Shown piece after piece: positions 1-8,766 of a stretch of DNA of 38,481 nucleotides. The notes under the pieces are model-generated. The model worked only from the letters and a program-made list of their open reading frames with translations. It was not told where the DNA came from and did not search any database. Each line of letters begins with the position of its first letter. The stretch's first letter is position 1. Source of the DNA: Inhella sp. (GTDB lineage Bacteria > Pseudomonadota > Gammaproteobacteria > Burkholderiales > Burkholderiaceae_C); assembly GCF_027532025.1 (NCBI RefSeq), contig NZ_JAPZSY010000034.1, positions 1-38,481 on the forward strand. The letters run 5' to 3'. A program made the translations under genes and the position numbers.

Positions 1-1
1 C

Positions 2-1246
2 GAGCAGCAGCACGGGGCGGCGGTGTCGCTGGGCTGGCTGGCCAGCGCGGCGATGGGTGCGGTTCTGCCGCACAGCCCCTCGCTCATCGTCACGGCGGAA
101 CGCGGCTCGGGCAAGACCACCTGGGTGGACCTGCAGACCGCGCTACTCGGCAGGCAGGCGGTACGGCGTGACGGCGTTCCGACGGTGGCGCAGGTGCTGC
201 ACGCGGTGAAGGATTCGTCGCTGGCGATGATTTGCGACGAGTTCGAGCCGCTGAAGGTCAGCAAGGGCGAGATGCTGAAGCTGGCCGAGGTGTTCAACAG
301 CGGCTTCACCAAGACGCCAGGCAAGGGCAAGTTCTCCCGTGTCATCGGCGGCAAGGTGCAGTACTTCAATGCACCGGCCGGCGTCGTGCTCTGTGGCATC
401 CACCTGCCCGAGCTCGAACCCGCGCTGGAAAGCCGCTCGGTGCGGCTGTCGATGGTGCCGAAGCAGCGCGCGGGGCTGGCGAAAAGCCCGCTGCTTGACC
501 CGGCAAGCGGCGTGCAGCCCGGCGAGCTGGGCGCGCGGCTGCGGCGGCTGCTGGTGGCACGCTGGCAGGTGATGAGCGACGCCCGCGCAGCGGTGCACCG
601 CATGCTGCAGGACATCGGGCACCCTGACCGGCGCGCCGACACGTGGAGCCCGCTGCTGGCCGGCTACATCGCCCTGAAGCACGACAGCGTGCCGCCGCTG
701 CGCGACCTGGCTGCGCTGATTGCGCAGTGGGGGCTGAACGTGGTGCCGCAGGACGACCACGAGTCGCAAGGTGAAGCCTGCCTCGGCGCGATGCTGGACC
801 GCAAGATGGTGGTGCGGGTCGAAGCGGACGGCAAGACCGCCAAGCTCTACACCCGGGTGCGCGAGGCGCTGCAGACGCTGGTGTCGGGCGACGCCGACCG
901 CAACACCCTGACGGCGCTGGAAAAGCACCTGGCCATGCTGGGCGTGCGGGCGCTGTTCGACCGCCAGCGCGAGGCCTGGACCTTGGCGATTGCGTCGTCC
1001 GAGCACCACGTCGGCGCCCGACAGTTGTTCCAGGGCACGGCCTGGGCGCGCGGCACCTGGAAGGCAGCACTGTTGACGCTGCCCGGCGCGACGCGGGGAC
1101 AGCAGCGCTTCGCAGGCGCCAGCGTAAAGGCCGTGCTGGTACCGGCCGGCATCGGCAACCCGCTGGCCGACGCTGAGGACGACAACACGCCTCCGGTGCG
1201 GCCGTCGAGCAAGGACGGCGCGGCGCGGGCTGAGTGCCTGGTCTGA
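2..1246 (+). CDS. Phage/plasmid-type primase-helicase-like ATPase, 5' truncated
   Basis: The reading frame is open to the left edge, so the true start lies outside the window. GTG at 23 is only an internal codon. Near the visible N-terminus is a Walker A motif (ERGSGKTT), and about 45 residues later a Walker B-like ICDEFEP. The rest is Arg/Ala-rich with no further motif I can name. This layout fits the ATPase part of DUF927- or P4-primase-like proteins of phages and integrative elements, which act in element replication. The family name is inference; the P-loop is seen. It ends 52 bp before a convergent ykgJ-like gene and supports reading 1-3400 as mobile DNA. Confidence 0.65.
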   Translation, partial: EQQHGAAVSLGWLASAAMGAVLPHSPSLIVTAERGSGKTTWVDLQTALLGRQAVRRDGVPTVAQVLHAVKDSSLAMICDEFEPLKVSKGEMLKLAEVFNSGFTKTPGKGKFSRVIGGKVQYFNAPAGVVLCGIHLPELEPALESRSVRLSMVPKQRAGLAKSPLLDPASGVQPGELGARLRRLLVARWQVMSDARAAVHRMLQDIGHPDRRADTWSPLLAGYIALKHDSVPPLRDLAALIAQWGLNVVPQDDHESQGEACLGAMLDRKMVVRVEADGKTAKLYTRVREALQTLVSGDADRNTLTALEKHLAMLGVRALFDRQREAWTLAIASSEHHVGARQLFQGTAWARGTWKAALLTLPGATRGQQRFAGASVKAVLVPAGIGNPLADAEDDNTPPVRPSSKDGAARAECLV

Positions 1247-1297
1247 CGTAGCAAGGTGCCGCAGGTGCTTCGACCTCACAAGCACCTGTGGCGCTTC

Positions 1298-1585
1298 CTA
1301 GCTCGCGATTTGAGTAGGCCGGGTTTCCTCTTCCAGCGTGGTCAGCCAAAGCATGGCGGCCACTCTCCTGTCGCCGCACATAGCAGGGTGCGGCTGCAGT
1401 GAGCTACACACCGACGGTCGGTCAGGGTGGCCGAAGATGCGGCACCGCTCGTCTTCGTCAAGCTGAACGCACCTGACCCCTGCAGGCTTGCCGCTAGGCA
1501 TGCCGGGTATCGGCGAGGAGATGGATGGTGCGATGCAGCACGCGCCGCATCTTTCCCTGCATTGCCAAGTCACATGCTCGCTCAT
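1298..1585 (-). CDS. YkgJ-family cysteine-cluster protein, intact copy
   Basis: A 95-residue protein with the pattern CRERCGACC near the N-terminus, then [11 protein letters not shown], then further cysteines in VRC, RCRIF, VCSSLQP and MCG. This spacing is typical of the small YkgJ-type putative Fe-S/Zn proteins; the biochemical role is not established. Start ATG at 1585 with no strong Shine-Dalgarno. Residues 9-34 match a truncated second copy at 3398-3475 at 22 of 26 positions (58 of 78 nucleotides). This copy uses many A/T-ending codons (GCA, CCA, ATA, CCT), unlike the surviving 5' end of the other copy. It therefore looks imported with the element and may replace the interrupted native gene. 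Confidence 0.75.
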   Translation of the reverse strand: MSEHVTWQCRERCGACCIAPSISSPIPGMPSGKPAGVRCVQLDEDERCRIFGHPDRPSVCSSLQPHPAMCGDRRVAAMLWLTTLEEETRPTQIAS

Positions 1586-1605
1586 TCTGGGCGATGTAAA
1601 GCAAA

Positions 1606-1627
1606 GGGCCCCGATTCCTCGGGGCCC
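1606..1627 (-). terminator. Rho-independent terminator after the two-gene cassette
   Basis: A perfect 9-bp stem (GGGCCCCGA / TCGGGGCCC) with a 4-base loop, flanked by AAA on the left and TCTTTATT on the right, so it could work in both directions. On the minus strand it lies 14 bp after the stop codon of the 1641-2366 gene and is followed by TTTGCTTT. It separates the cassette from the ykgJ-like gene downstream. Confidence 0.8.
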
Positions 1628-1640
1628 TCTTTATTCCTGC

Positions 1641-2366
1641 TCAAGCAGGCTGAATTGACGGATGTTCCTTGCGCCTGCGTTCTCGGACGATATTCGGAAC
1701 ATACTTATTTTTGGTCTTGCCGTCGCCGAAGCCAAGCAGTTCGTAGACTGAGCCGCCGATTCCAGGAATAACTTCCTCTCCATCGTCGCTCTTCTGGCTG
1801 TCGGTTGCAAAATGGAAGAACTCAAACTTCCCAGCAACTTCTGCTGGGAACTCCCGCGACAGTCGGTCCTCTGCCCCTTTTAACATTACGGGCGCAGCGA
1901 CAAATATTCGCTTAGGGTTCGCAGAAGAGATTGCCTTCGTCAAGTTCGTCTTGACAACACATGCGCCCGAGATAATCGACTTGACGATGACAAACACCGA
2001 GTCGTCTTTATCAAAAGACTCTTCGTAAGTGCGGAGCACAGGTGAAACAGAGACACCATCACTCTTGAGGCGCTCGTTCCACATGCAAATCATCCGGGTT
2101 CTAGCCCCGACGTTGCGCGACTCCAACTCTTCAATCAAGCCGCGCGCCAAGAAGTCAGCGTCCTCAACAGTGCAAACGACGCATACGTCTTTTGCCGGGG
2201 CGGCCTCCAACTGCGGCAGCATGCTGTCGGCAAGATGCTCACCCAGCTTCCGCATGGCTTCGCGGTAGCCGTCAGGATTGCCCTTCAGGCTAGGCAGCTC
2301 TTCAACGAGCGTCATCGCCGTCGGGTCTTGCTCCGCGAGGGCGGTGAAAGTTCTGCCGTTGTTCAT
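1641..2366 (-). CDS. Phosphoribosyltransferase-like protein, second gene of cassette
   Basis: 241 residues from the ATG at 2366, which overlaps the stop of the upstream gene as ATGA; upstream in-frame codons are rejected because they lie inside that gene. The fold reading is an inference: strands VCVVCTVEDADFLARGLIEE (61-80), SVFVIVKSIISGACVVKTNL (123-142) and RIFVAAPV (153-160) follow the order of a type I phosphoribosyltransferase. The second sits where the PRPP loop (usually DD..STGGT) belongs, but the acidic pair is missing. The C-terminus has a distinctive YELLGFGDGKTKNKYVPNIV block. GC and codon use are well below the flanks. Possible role: a sensor or substrate-binding partner of the nuclease-like protein encoded just upstream. 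No signal peptide or membrane segment. Confidence 0.55.
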   Translation of the reverse strand: MNNGRTFTALAEQDPTAMTLVEELPSLKGNPDGYREAMRKLGEHLADSMLPQLEAAPAKDVCVVCTVEDADFLARGLIEELESRNVGARTRMICMWNERLKSDGVSVSPVLRTYEESFDKDDSVFVIVKSIISGACVVKTNLTKAISSANPKRIFVAAPVMLKGAEDRLSREFPAEVAGKFEFFHFATDSQKSDDGEEVIPGIGGSVYELLGFGDGKTKNKYVPNIVRERRRKEHPSIQPA

Positions 2367-3265
2367 GGTAGAACCTCTTCGAATTCTTCGAATGTCTTCG
2401 GTTGACGTTGAACGATGTCGTTCTGGAACTGCTTGAACTCTTCGCTCAGAACGCTTGAACCGAAGACGCCAGAGGTACCAAAGCCAGACCAATGGAAAAA
2501 GCCTCTTTTGACAGAGTACACCAAACCGTGTACTACAGCAAGAGCTTGCCTGAAGTCAACAGCTAGGTAGCTCTCCCAGTCTTCCGTCGCCGGCAGCGGT
2601 CGAAGCTGGCCAGGGTGCTGCTTCGCAGCGGTCTCAGCAATCTCACCCGCTGATGCGCCGTCAGGGTGATTGAGGCACGCAATCAGAAGCATCCCAAAGA
2701 CAGCGGACAGCACATCGAGCGAGGGGGCTTCGGTGTGAGAGAGCAGCGACAGATGCGCCTGCAGCTCAGGGAACTCAAGTACGAGCCTGTTTGGGGTCGG
2801 ATGCCAAGGGAAGTGTTCGACAGTTGTGTGGCCGCTGATGCTTGCCGGAATGTTCTTCTCTAGGGCTGCGGCAAGGGTCGCGCAGGCAACCACCAGCGTG
2901 GTGCTCGGTGATGGTTCCTTGAGATGGTCAGAAAGTACCTTCTGGTACTCAAAGTCAGTCGCGATAGGGTGCTCACCCGCGGACCAACCTACTTTCTCCT
3001 GATTCTTGAGCTGGAAGTACTTGGTGGAATCTGGCGTCGCTATACGCAGGTCGTCCACAAGACCACCGCACTGGCCCTTTACCGTCGGGTCTTTGTGCGC
3101 CGGGTCGTTGACGATGGCCGCCACTGCTTGCGCGACTCGATACGCCATGAAGAAGTCTTCGTATCGAGTCCCCTTGTTGCCGCTACTCCCGCCGCGGTGC
3201 TTGTTCGCCGCGTACTTCGCGACCTCTGGCCCTAAGCACGCTTTGATGTCGTCGTTCGTTGCCAC
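2363..3265 (-). CDS. PD-(D/E)xK-nuclease-like protein, first gene of cassette
   Basis: 300 residues starting at GTG 3265; no ATG is available in frame upstream and the Shine-Dalgarno is weak. The first third contains GTRYEDFF (E36), then LVDDLRI (D71, D72), then YFQLKNQEK (Q85, K87). The spacing E - ~35 residues - DD - ~13 residues - QxK resembles the PD-(D/E)xK core of DUF4297/Cap4-type nucleases found in antiphage operons. The remaining 200 residues are largely helical, with a possible winged-helix segment around DGASAGEIAETAAKQ, and could sense a partner or ligand. It overlaps the next gene by 4 bp, implying coupled translation. Low GC relative to flanks. The nuclease call is an inference from motif spacing only. 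Confidence 0.55.
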   Translation of the reverse strand: MATNDDIKACLGPEVAKYAANKHRGGSSGNKGTRYEDFFMAYRVAQAVAAIVNDPAHKDPTVKGQCGGLVDDLRIATPDSTKYFQLKNQEKVGWSAGEHPIATDFEYQKVLSDHLKEPSPSTTLVVACATLAAALEKNIPASISGHTTVEHFPWHPTPNRLVLEFPELQAHLSLLSHTEAPSLDVLSAVFGMLLIACLNHPDGASAGEIAETAAKQHPGQLRPLPATEDWESYLAVDFRQALAVVHGLVYSVKRGFFHWSGFGTSGVFGSSVLSEEFKQFQNDIVQRQPKTFEEFEEVLP

Positions 3266-3385
3266 CCTGATGCGCTCGTCATTGTTGTACCTGGATTTTA
3301 GGCTGGCTACAGGGCGCTGCTGCCTGGCGCAGCGTGTGGCGCGCGACGATTTGGCTTGAGGCGCGGTCCGTGAGCTTGCGTCCCT

Positions 3386-3481
3386 TTAGTTGACAACCGG
3401 CTTGCCGTTGGGCAGGCCCGGGATGGGCGAGCTGATGGAGGGGGCGATGCAGCAGGCGGCGCAGCGGGGTCGGCAGTCCAT
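3386..3481 (-). pseudogene. Native ykgJ-like gene, truncated after codon 28
   Basis: The frame starts at ATG 3481 ([11 protein letters not shown]) and matches the intact copy at 1298-1585 through the conserved [11 protein letters not shown], then changes abruptly to VVN and a stop at 3386. The remaining two thirds of the protein, with four or more cysteines, is absent. Codons here end in G or C as in the chromosomal genes to the right. The simplest reading is that DNA to the left of about 3398 entered this gene, leaving only its 5' end. An extended start at 3502 is possible but unlikely. Confidence 0.75.
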
Positions 3482-3538
3482 GGGGACATGCTGCCATGCC
3501 ATTCGCCAGGGCCGCGCTGGAGCCTGGACACTCAAGTC

Positions 3539-4465
3539 ATGACGACTTCGAGCTTGCCCACCCGCCGCGCGCCCTGGGGCGTTCACCTGAAGCTGCTGGG
3601 CATGGCTGTGCTGTGGGGGGCTTCATGGCCCACGGGCAAGGTGGTGGCGCAGGCGCTGCCGGCGTTCACGGCATCGTCGCTGCGCTTTGCGTTGGCCTTT
3701 GGCCTGCTGTTGGGGTGGTTGTGGGCCGTGCACGGGCGCTCGACGTGCCGAGCCTTGTCGTCACGGCAGTGGGCGGGCTTGGCCTTGGGCGGTGCCTTGG
3801 GGGTGTTCGGGTATGCCGCTTTCTTTTTGTTGGGCTTGCAACACGTGCCCGCAGGCCGAGCGGCTTTGGTGGTGACGACCAACCCGGTGTTGACCACGCT
3901 GTTGGCGGCTTGGTGGTTTGGCGAGCGCTTCAACCGCCGCATCGGCCTGGGCATGGCGCTGGCGGTGTTGGGGGCCTCGGTGGTGCTCACGCACGGCGCA
4001 CCTTGGACCCTGGTCACCGGCGGGGTGGGGGTGGGTGAGTGCTTGTTGCTGGGCTGTGTGCTGTGCTGGAGCGGCTACACCCTGGTGGGCAAGCGACTGC
4101 TCGGCGGCATCGACGCGCTGACCACCACCACGGTGACGGCCGGGGTGGGCCTGTTGCTCTTGCTGCTGGTGGCGCTGGCGGTGGAAGGGGGAACGGCCTT
4201 CGCGGCGGTGCGCGATGCCTCGCTGGGCGTGTGGCTGGCCTTGGTGTTCTTGGCCGCTGGGGCGACGGTGTTGGCCTATGCCTGGTACTTCGAGGGCGTG
4301 AAGGCTTTGGGTGCCGGGGCCGCTGCGGCGTACATCAGCCTGGTGCCGGTGTTTGGTGTGCTGTTTGCCACCTGGGGGCTGGGCGAGGCGGTGGACGCCT
4401 CGTTGGTGTTGGGCGGCGGCTTGGTGCTGACGGGCATGGTGGTGATGAACCGCGCGAGGCGCTGA
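3539..4465 (+). CDS. DMT-family (EamA) transporter
   Basis: 308 residues from ATG 3539. The longer start at 3488 adds a polar tail and would overlap the upstream region of the divergent ykgJ. Two homologous halves of about five hydrophobic segments each are visible: first half from [19 protein letters not shown], second half from [20 protein letters not shown]. This is the ten-helix EamA arrangement of small-metabolite exporters in the inner membrane. Typical conserved features are the WG(A)xxP motif in helix 1 and [12 protein letters not shown] before helix 4. The substrate cannot be read from sequence; amino acids or related metabolites are usual for the family. It lies alone, divergent from the ykgJ remnant. 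Confidence 0.88.
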   Translation: MTTSSLPTRRAPWGVHLKLLGMAVLWGASWPTGKVVAQALPAFTASSLRFALAFGLLLGWLWAVHGRSTCRALSSRQWAGLALGGALGVFGYAAFFLLGLQHVPAGRAALVVTTNPVLTTLLAAWWFGERFNRRIGLGMALAVLGASVVLTHGAPWTLVTGGVGVGECLLLGCVLCWSGYTLVGKRLLGGIDALTTTTVTAGVGLLLLLLVALAVEGGTAFAAVRDASLGVWLALVFLAAGATVLAYAWYFEGVKALGAGAAAAYISLVPVFGVLFATWGLGEAVDASLVLGGGLVLTGMVVMNRARR

Positions 4466-4528
4466 CCCAGGTCAAAGCCCGGTGGGCGCGGCGCAGGCAG
4501 CATGCAGGACCCTTTCGGAGACAGGCCC

Positions 4529-6562
4529 ATGACCCTTGTGCTGAACCACCTCGATGCCGCCGTGGACGCGGTGTTGGCCCGCGTGAACGGACCCATCGTG
4601 TTGGGCCTGCCTTTGGGCATTGGCAAGCCCAACCCCTTCGTGAACCGGCTGTACGAACGCATGAAGGCCGACCCGAGCCGGCCGCTGACGATCATCACGG
4701 CCCTGAGCTTGGAGGTGCCGACGGGCAAGAGCGACATCGAACAGCACTTCCTGGCGCCGCTGGTCGAGCGGGTGTTCAAGGACTATCCCGACTTGGCCTA
4801 CGTGAAGGACCTGCGTGCGGGCCGCTTGCCGGCGCACATCCAGGTGCACGAGTTCTTTTTGAAGACGGGCGATTACCTGGGCAATGCGCTCGCGCAGCAG
4901 CAGTACATCAGCACCAACTACACCTTCGTGGCGCGCGACATGCTGGGCCAGGGGCTCAACGTGATCGCGCAAGCGGTGGCCAGCGAGGGCGAGGGTGAGG
5001 CCTGGCGCCTGAGCCTGTCGAGCAACCCCGACGTGATCTTGGAGTTGGTGGAGCGCTTCGCGGAGACGGGGCAGCCCTTGCTCAAGGTGGGGGTGGTGAA
5101 CCGGCAGATGCCGTTCATGCCCAACGGGGCCGAGGTGGCGCCCGACTTCTTCGACCTGGTGGTGACCGACCCGGCCGCCACGCACACGGTGTTTGCACCG
5201 CCCAACGCGAAGGTGAGCACGGCCGATTACGCCATCGGGCTGCACGCCAGCAGCCTGGTGCCCGACGCCGGCACGCTGCAGATCGGCATCGGTTCGCTGG
5301 GCGATGCCATCGCCCAGGGGCTGATCGTGCGCGAGCAGCGCGGGGCCGAGTACCGGCAGGTGATGGCAGCCTTGTGTCCGGAAGGGCTGCAGGGCCGGGA
5401 ACTGGGGCGCTTCGAGACGGGGCTGTACGGTTGCTCGGAGATGTTCGTCAACGGCTTTTTGCGCCTGATGGAGGCCGGCATCGTGCGCCGCGAGGTGTAC
5501 CCCGACGCCACCTTGCAAGCCCTGGTGAACGAGGGGCGCATCGACCCCGCCGCGCCGGGCGAAGCCGCCCTGCAGGCCTTGCGCGAGGAAGGTCGCATCA
5601 GCGAGCCGCCCAGCGCCGAAGACCTGGCCTTTTTGCAGCGCCACGGCCTGGGGCCAGATGACATCGGGCGCGGCCCCTTGCGGGGGGGCCATTGCATGAC
5701 GGGCGGCTTCTTCCTCGGGCCCACCGACTTTTACGAGCACCTGCGCCAGATGCCTGCCGCCCAGAAGGCGCGCATCAACATGACGCGCATCGACTTCATC
5801 AACCAGCTCTACGGCCGCGACGCGCACGAGACGGAACTCAAGCGCTTGCAGCGCCGCCGTGCGCGCTTCATGAACACCACGATGAAGGTGACTTTGCTGG
5901 GCGCGGCGGCCTCGGACGCTTTGGAGTCCGGCGCGGTGGTGAGCGGGGTGGGTGGGCAGTACAACTTCGTGGCCATGGCGCACGCCCTGCCCGATGCCCG
6001 CTCCATCCTGATGCTGCGCGCCACGCACGAGACCCAGGCGGGGCCGGTGAGCAACATCGTGTTCAGCTACGGGCACACCACCATCCCGCGCCACCTGCGC
6101 GACATCGTCATCACCGAGTACGGCGTGGCCGACTTGCGGGCCCAAAGCGACCACGAGGTGGTCAAGCGCCTCATCCGCATCGCCGATTCGCGCTTCCAGC
6201 CGCAGCTGGTGGCCGAGGCGCAGGCCCATGGCAAGTTGGAGGCGGGTTGGACCCTGCCCGAGGCCTGGACGCACAACACGCCCCAGGCCTTGGACGCGGT
6301 GCTGCACCCCTGGCAGCAAAGTGGGCTGTTGCCGGGCTTCCCCTTCGGCACCGATCTGAACGACGACGAGCTGAAGATGGTCGCCGCCCTGCGGCGCTTG
6401 AAGAAAGCGACCCAGCACCCGGTGGAGTTGGTGAGCTTGGCGGTGAAAGCCCTGTGGGAAGGCAAGGAGGCGCCGCCGTCTTACTTGCAACGTCTGGGCC
6501 TGGACGAGGCGCAGGGCCTCAAGGGCCTGCTGCTCAAGCGCTTGTTCGCGGGCAATCTGTAG
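4529..6562 (+). CDS. Acetyl-CoA hydrolase/transferase family protein
   Basis: 677 residues from ATG 4529, chosen over 4502 because GGAGAC lies about 9 bp upstream. The N-terminal half carries LGLPLGIGKPNPFVNRLYER and a long CoA-transferase-like region (DAGTLQIGIGSLGDAIAQG). The C-terminal half has the family block GVGGQYNFVAMAHALPDAR, then TIPRHLRDIVITEYGVADL. It is longer than classic 4-hydroxybutyrate CoA-transferases (about 430-500 residues) but matches the long form seen in Burkholderiales. Expected activity is transfer or hydrolysis of acyl-CoA thioesters in the cytoplasm; which acyl group is not known. It sits just before an acyltransferase and near fabAB, so a lipid or CoA-pool role is reasonable. 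Confidence 0.85.
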   Translation: MTLVLNHLDAAVDAVLARVNGPIVLGLPLGIGKPNPFVNRLYERMKADPSRPLTIITALSLEVPTGKSDIEQHFLAPLVERVFKDYPDLAYVKDLRAGRLPAHIQVHEFFLKTGDYLGNALAQQQYISTNYTFVARDMLGQGLNVIAQAVASEGEGEAWRLSLSSNPDVILELVERFAETGQPLLKVGVVNRQMPFMPNGAEVAPDFFDLVVTDPAATHTVFAPPNAKVSTADYAIGLHASSLVPDAGTLQIGIGSLGDAIAQGLIVREQRGAEYRQVMAALCPEGLQGRELGRFETGLYGCSEMFVNGFLRLMEAGIVRREVYPDATLQALVNEGRIDPAAPGEAALQALREEGRISEPPSAEDLAFLQRHGLGPDDIGRGPLRGGHCMTGGFFLGPTDFYEHLRQMPAAQKARINMTRIDFINQLYGRDAHETELKRLQRRRARFMNTTMKVTLLGAAASDALESGAVVSGVGGQYNFVAMAHALPDARSILMLRATHETQAGPVSNIVFSYGHTTIPRHLRDIVITEYGVADLRAQSDHEVVKRLIRIADSRFQPQLVAEAQAHGKLEAGWTLPEAWTHNTPQALDAVLHPWQQSGLLPGFPFGTDLNDDELKMVAALRRLKKATQHPVELVSLAVKALWEGKEAPPSYLQRLGLDEAQGLKGLLLKRLFAGNL

Positions 6563-6641
6563 AGAGCGGCGCGGCAGAATGGAACCCAGGGGCTGGGCCA
6601 ACCGCGCGGGGCGCGGGGCGACGGCCGCGCTGGGTTTGCCG

Positions 6642-7520
6642 ATGTTCGACGCCGTTTTCCGGCTCACGCGGGCCGTGCTGTGCGCCGGCTTGCTGGGCCT
6701 GTCCACCGTGGTTTTGAGTGTGCTGCTGGTGCTGCCGGCTTTGCTCAAGCGCGCGCTGCCGCTGCGGCCCGTGCAAGGCGCCTGCGACCGTTTGCTGATG
6801 GCCTTGGCGGGCGCGTGGGTGAGCCTGAACAACCGCTGGATCGCCTTCTGCAACCCCCGCACCACCTGGCGCGTGGAAGGGCTCGATGGCCTCAACCCAC
6901 GCGGCTGGTACGTGCTGACCTGCAACCACCTCAGCGCGGTCGACATCCTGGTGCTGCAGCGCGTGCTGCACGGTCGCATCCCCTTCCTGAAGTTCTTCCT
7001 CAAACGCGAGCTGATCTGGGTGCCGGTCATCGGCATGGCCTGGTGGGCGCTGGACTTCCCCTTCATGCGCCGCGGCAAAACCCGCGAGGACCAGCGGCGC
7101 GACTTGGAGGCGGCGCGCGCCTCGTGCGAGGCCTTCCGCCGCGTGCCCACCTCGGTGATCAATTTCGTCGAAGGCACCCGCGTGACCGCTGAAAAGCGCG
7201 AGGCCGAGCGCAGCCCCTACCGCCACCTGCTCAAGCCCAAGGTGGGCGGCTTGTCGGTGGCCTTGGCCACCATGGGCGAGCAGTTCGAGGCCCTGCTCGA
7301 CCTGACCCTGGTCTACCCCGGGGGCACACCGAGTTTCTGGGACTTGCTATGCGGGCGCTTGCCGGCGGTGGTGCTGCGCGTGCAGCGGCGCGACATCCCC
7401 GAGAACCTGCTGGGCATGGACGCCAGCGGCGAACGCGCCCGCTTGGTGCGGCAGGCGCGCTGGCTGGAGCAGCTGTGGCAGGAAAAGGACGCCTGGATCG
7501 AGGCGACCCTGAAGCCCTGA
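6642..7520 (+). CDS. Lysophospholipid (1-acylglycerol-3-phosphate-type) acyltransferase, YihG-like
   Basis: 292 residues from ATG 6642; a start at 6579 would add 21 Gly/Arg-rich residues. Residues 1-40 hold a hydrophobic anchor (LTRAVLCAGLLGLSTVVLSV). The acyltransferase block I is NHLSAVD, block II contains FLKFFLKRELIWVPVIG, block III is NFVEGTR and block IV includes TLVYPGG. These match the PlsC-like superfamily, closest in layout to E. coli YihG, a membrane enzyme adding an acyl chain to lysophosphatidate. The first block has S-A-V between His and Asp, within known variation. It starts about 80 bp after the acetyl-CoA hydrolase gene and converges on fabB. Confidence 0.87.
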   Translation: MFDAVFRLTRAVLCAGLLGLSTVVLSVLLVLPALLKRALPLRPVQGACDRLLMALAGAWVSLNNRWIAFCNPRTTWRVEGLDGLNPRGWYVLTCNHLSAVDILVLQRVLHGRIPFLKFFLKRELIWVPVIGMAWWALDFPFMRRGKTREDQRRDLEAARASCEAFRRVPTSVINFVEGTRVTAEKREAERSPYRHLLKPKVGGLSVALATMGEQFEALLDLTLVYPGGTPSFWDLLCGRLPAVVLRVQRRDIPENLLGMDASGERARLVRQARWLEQLWQEKDAWIEATLKP

Positions 7521-7546
7521 AGCCCCGGAGGCCGCGCCCGCGCCCG

Positions 7547-8764
7547 TCAGGCGCTGTGGCGCGAGAAGACCAAGGTGGCGTTGGTGCCGCCAAAGCCAAA
7601 GCTGTTGGACATGACGGTGTTCAGCGGGCCATCGTGGCGCTCGCGCAGCACGCGCAAGCCTTCGGCGGCCGGGTCCAGGGTGTCGATGTTGGCCGACGCG
7701 GCGGCGTATCCGCCCTGCAGCATCAGCAGCGAGTACACGGCCTCTTGCACGCCGGCGGCACCCAGCGAATGGCCCGAGATCGACTTGGTGGAGCTGATCA
7801 TGGGCGCTTCGGCCCCGAAGACCTCGCGCACCGCGCCCAGCTCGGCCACGTCGCCCACGGGGGTGGAGGTGCCGTGGGCGTTGATGTAGTCCACCGGGGT
7901 GCGTACCGTGCTGAGGGCCTGCTGCATGCAGCGCACCGCGCCTTCGCCCGAGGGGGCCACCATGTCGTGACCGTCGGAGGTGGAGCCAAAGCCGACCAGC
8001 TCGGCCAAGATGGTGGCGCCTCGCGCCTGCGCGTGCTCCAGGGCCTCGAGCGCCAGCATGCCGCCGCCGCCCGCGATGACGAAGCCGTCGCGGCCGGCGT
8101 CGAAGGCGCGCGCGGCTTGCTCGGGGTGGTCGTTGCGGCTGCTGGACATGGCGCCCATGGCGTCGAACAGCATGGAGAGCTCCCAGCTCTCTTCTTCGCC
8201 ACCCCCGGCAAAGACCACGTCTTGCTGGCCCCAAGCGATGAGCTGTGCGGCGTGGCCGATGCAGTGCGCGCTGGTGGCGCAGGCCGAGGTGATGGAGTAG
8301 TTGACGCCCTTGATGCCGAAGGGCGTGGCCAGGCAGGCCGAGACGGTGCTGCCCATGGTGCGCGTGACCATCATGGGGCCCACGCGCTTGATGCCCTTGT
8401 CGCGCAGCGTGTCGGCGGCCCAGACTTGGTTCAGGCTGGAGGCGCCGCCCGAGCCGGCGACCAAGCCGGTGCGCGGGTGGGAGACTTCGTGCGCTTGCAG
8501 CCCGGCTTGCTCGATGGCCTGTTGCATGGCCAGGTAGGCGTAGGCGGCGGCGTCGCCCATGAAGCGCAGGGTGCGGCGGTCGATGGCGGCTTCGAGGTTC
8601 AGCGAGGGCCGACCGCTGAGCTGCGAGCGCAGGCCTCGCTCGGCGTAAACGGGGTTGAAGCGGATGCCCGAGCGCGTGGCCCGCAGGCTGGCGTCCACTT
8701 CGGCCAGGTTGTTGCCCAGGCTGGACACGATGCCCATGCCGGTGACGACGACGCGACGCAGCAT
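7547..8764 (-). CDS. fabB: 3-oxoacyl-[ACP] synthase I
   Basis: 405 residues, the usual FabB length (406 in E. coli). The start ATG at 8764 lies 2 bp after the fabA stop, and in-frame codons further up are inside fabA. Catalytic triad of condensing enzymes: Cys162 in TSACATS, His297 in [11 protein letters not shown] and His332 in [11 protein letters not shown]. Glycine-rich C-terminus [10 protein letters not shown]. It condenses malonyl-ACP with acyl-ACP, including the cis-3-decenoyl product of FabA, so with fabA it forms the anaerobic unsaturated fatty acid branch. FabF-type enzymes look similar; adjacency to fabA decides for fabB. Confidence 0.93.
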   Translation of the reverse strand: MLRRVVVTGMGIVSSLGNNLAEVDASLRATRSGIRFNPVYAERGLRSQLSGRPSLNLEAAIDRRTLRFMGDAAAYAYLAMQQAIEQAGLQAHEVSHPRTGLVAGSGGASSLNQVWAADTLRDKGIKRVGPMMVTRTMGSTVSACLATPFGIKGVNYSITSACATSAHCIGHAAQLIAWGQQDVVFAGGGEEESWELSMLFDAMGAMSSSRNDHPEQAARAFDAGRDGFVIAGGGGMLALEALEHAQARGATILAELVGFGSTSDGHDMVAPSGEGAVRCMQQALSTVRTPVDYINAHGTSTPVGDVAELGAVREVFGAEAPMISSTKSISGHSLGAAGVQEAVYSLLMLQGGYAAASANIDTLDPAAEGLRVLRERHDGPLNTVMSNSFGFGGTNATLVFSRHSA

Positions 8765-8766
8765 GG

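Noticed and set aside
1484-3475. The two ykgJ segments as a simple target-site duplication
   Set aside because: They differ at 20 of 78 bases, far too much for a duplication made at insertion.
4472-7177. 901-codon open frame on the minus strand
   Set aside because: Antisense shadow of the acetyl-CoA hydrolase and acyltransferase genes; Arg/His/Gln-rich with no family motif.
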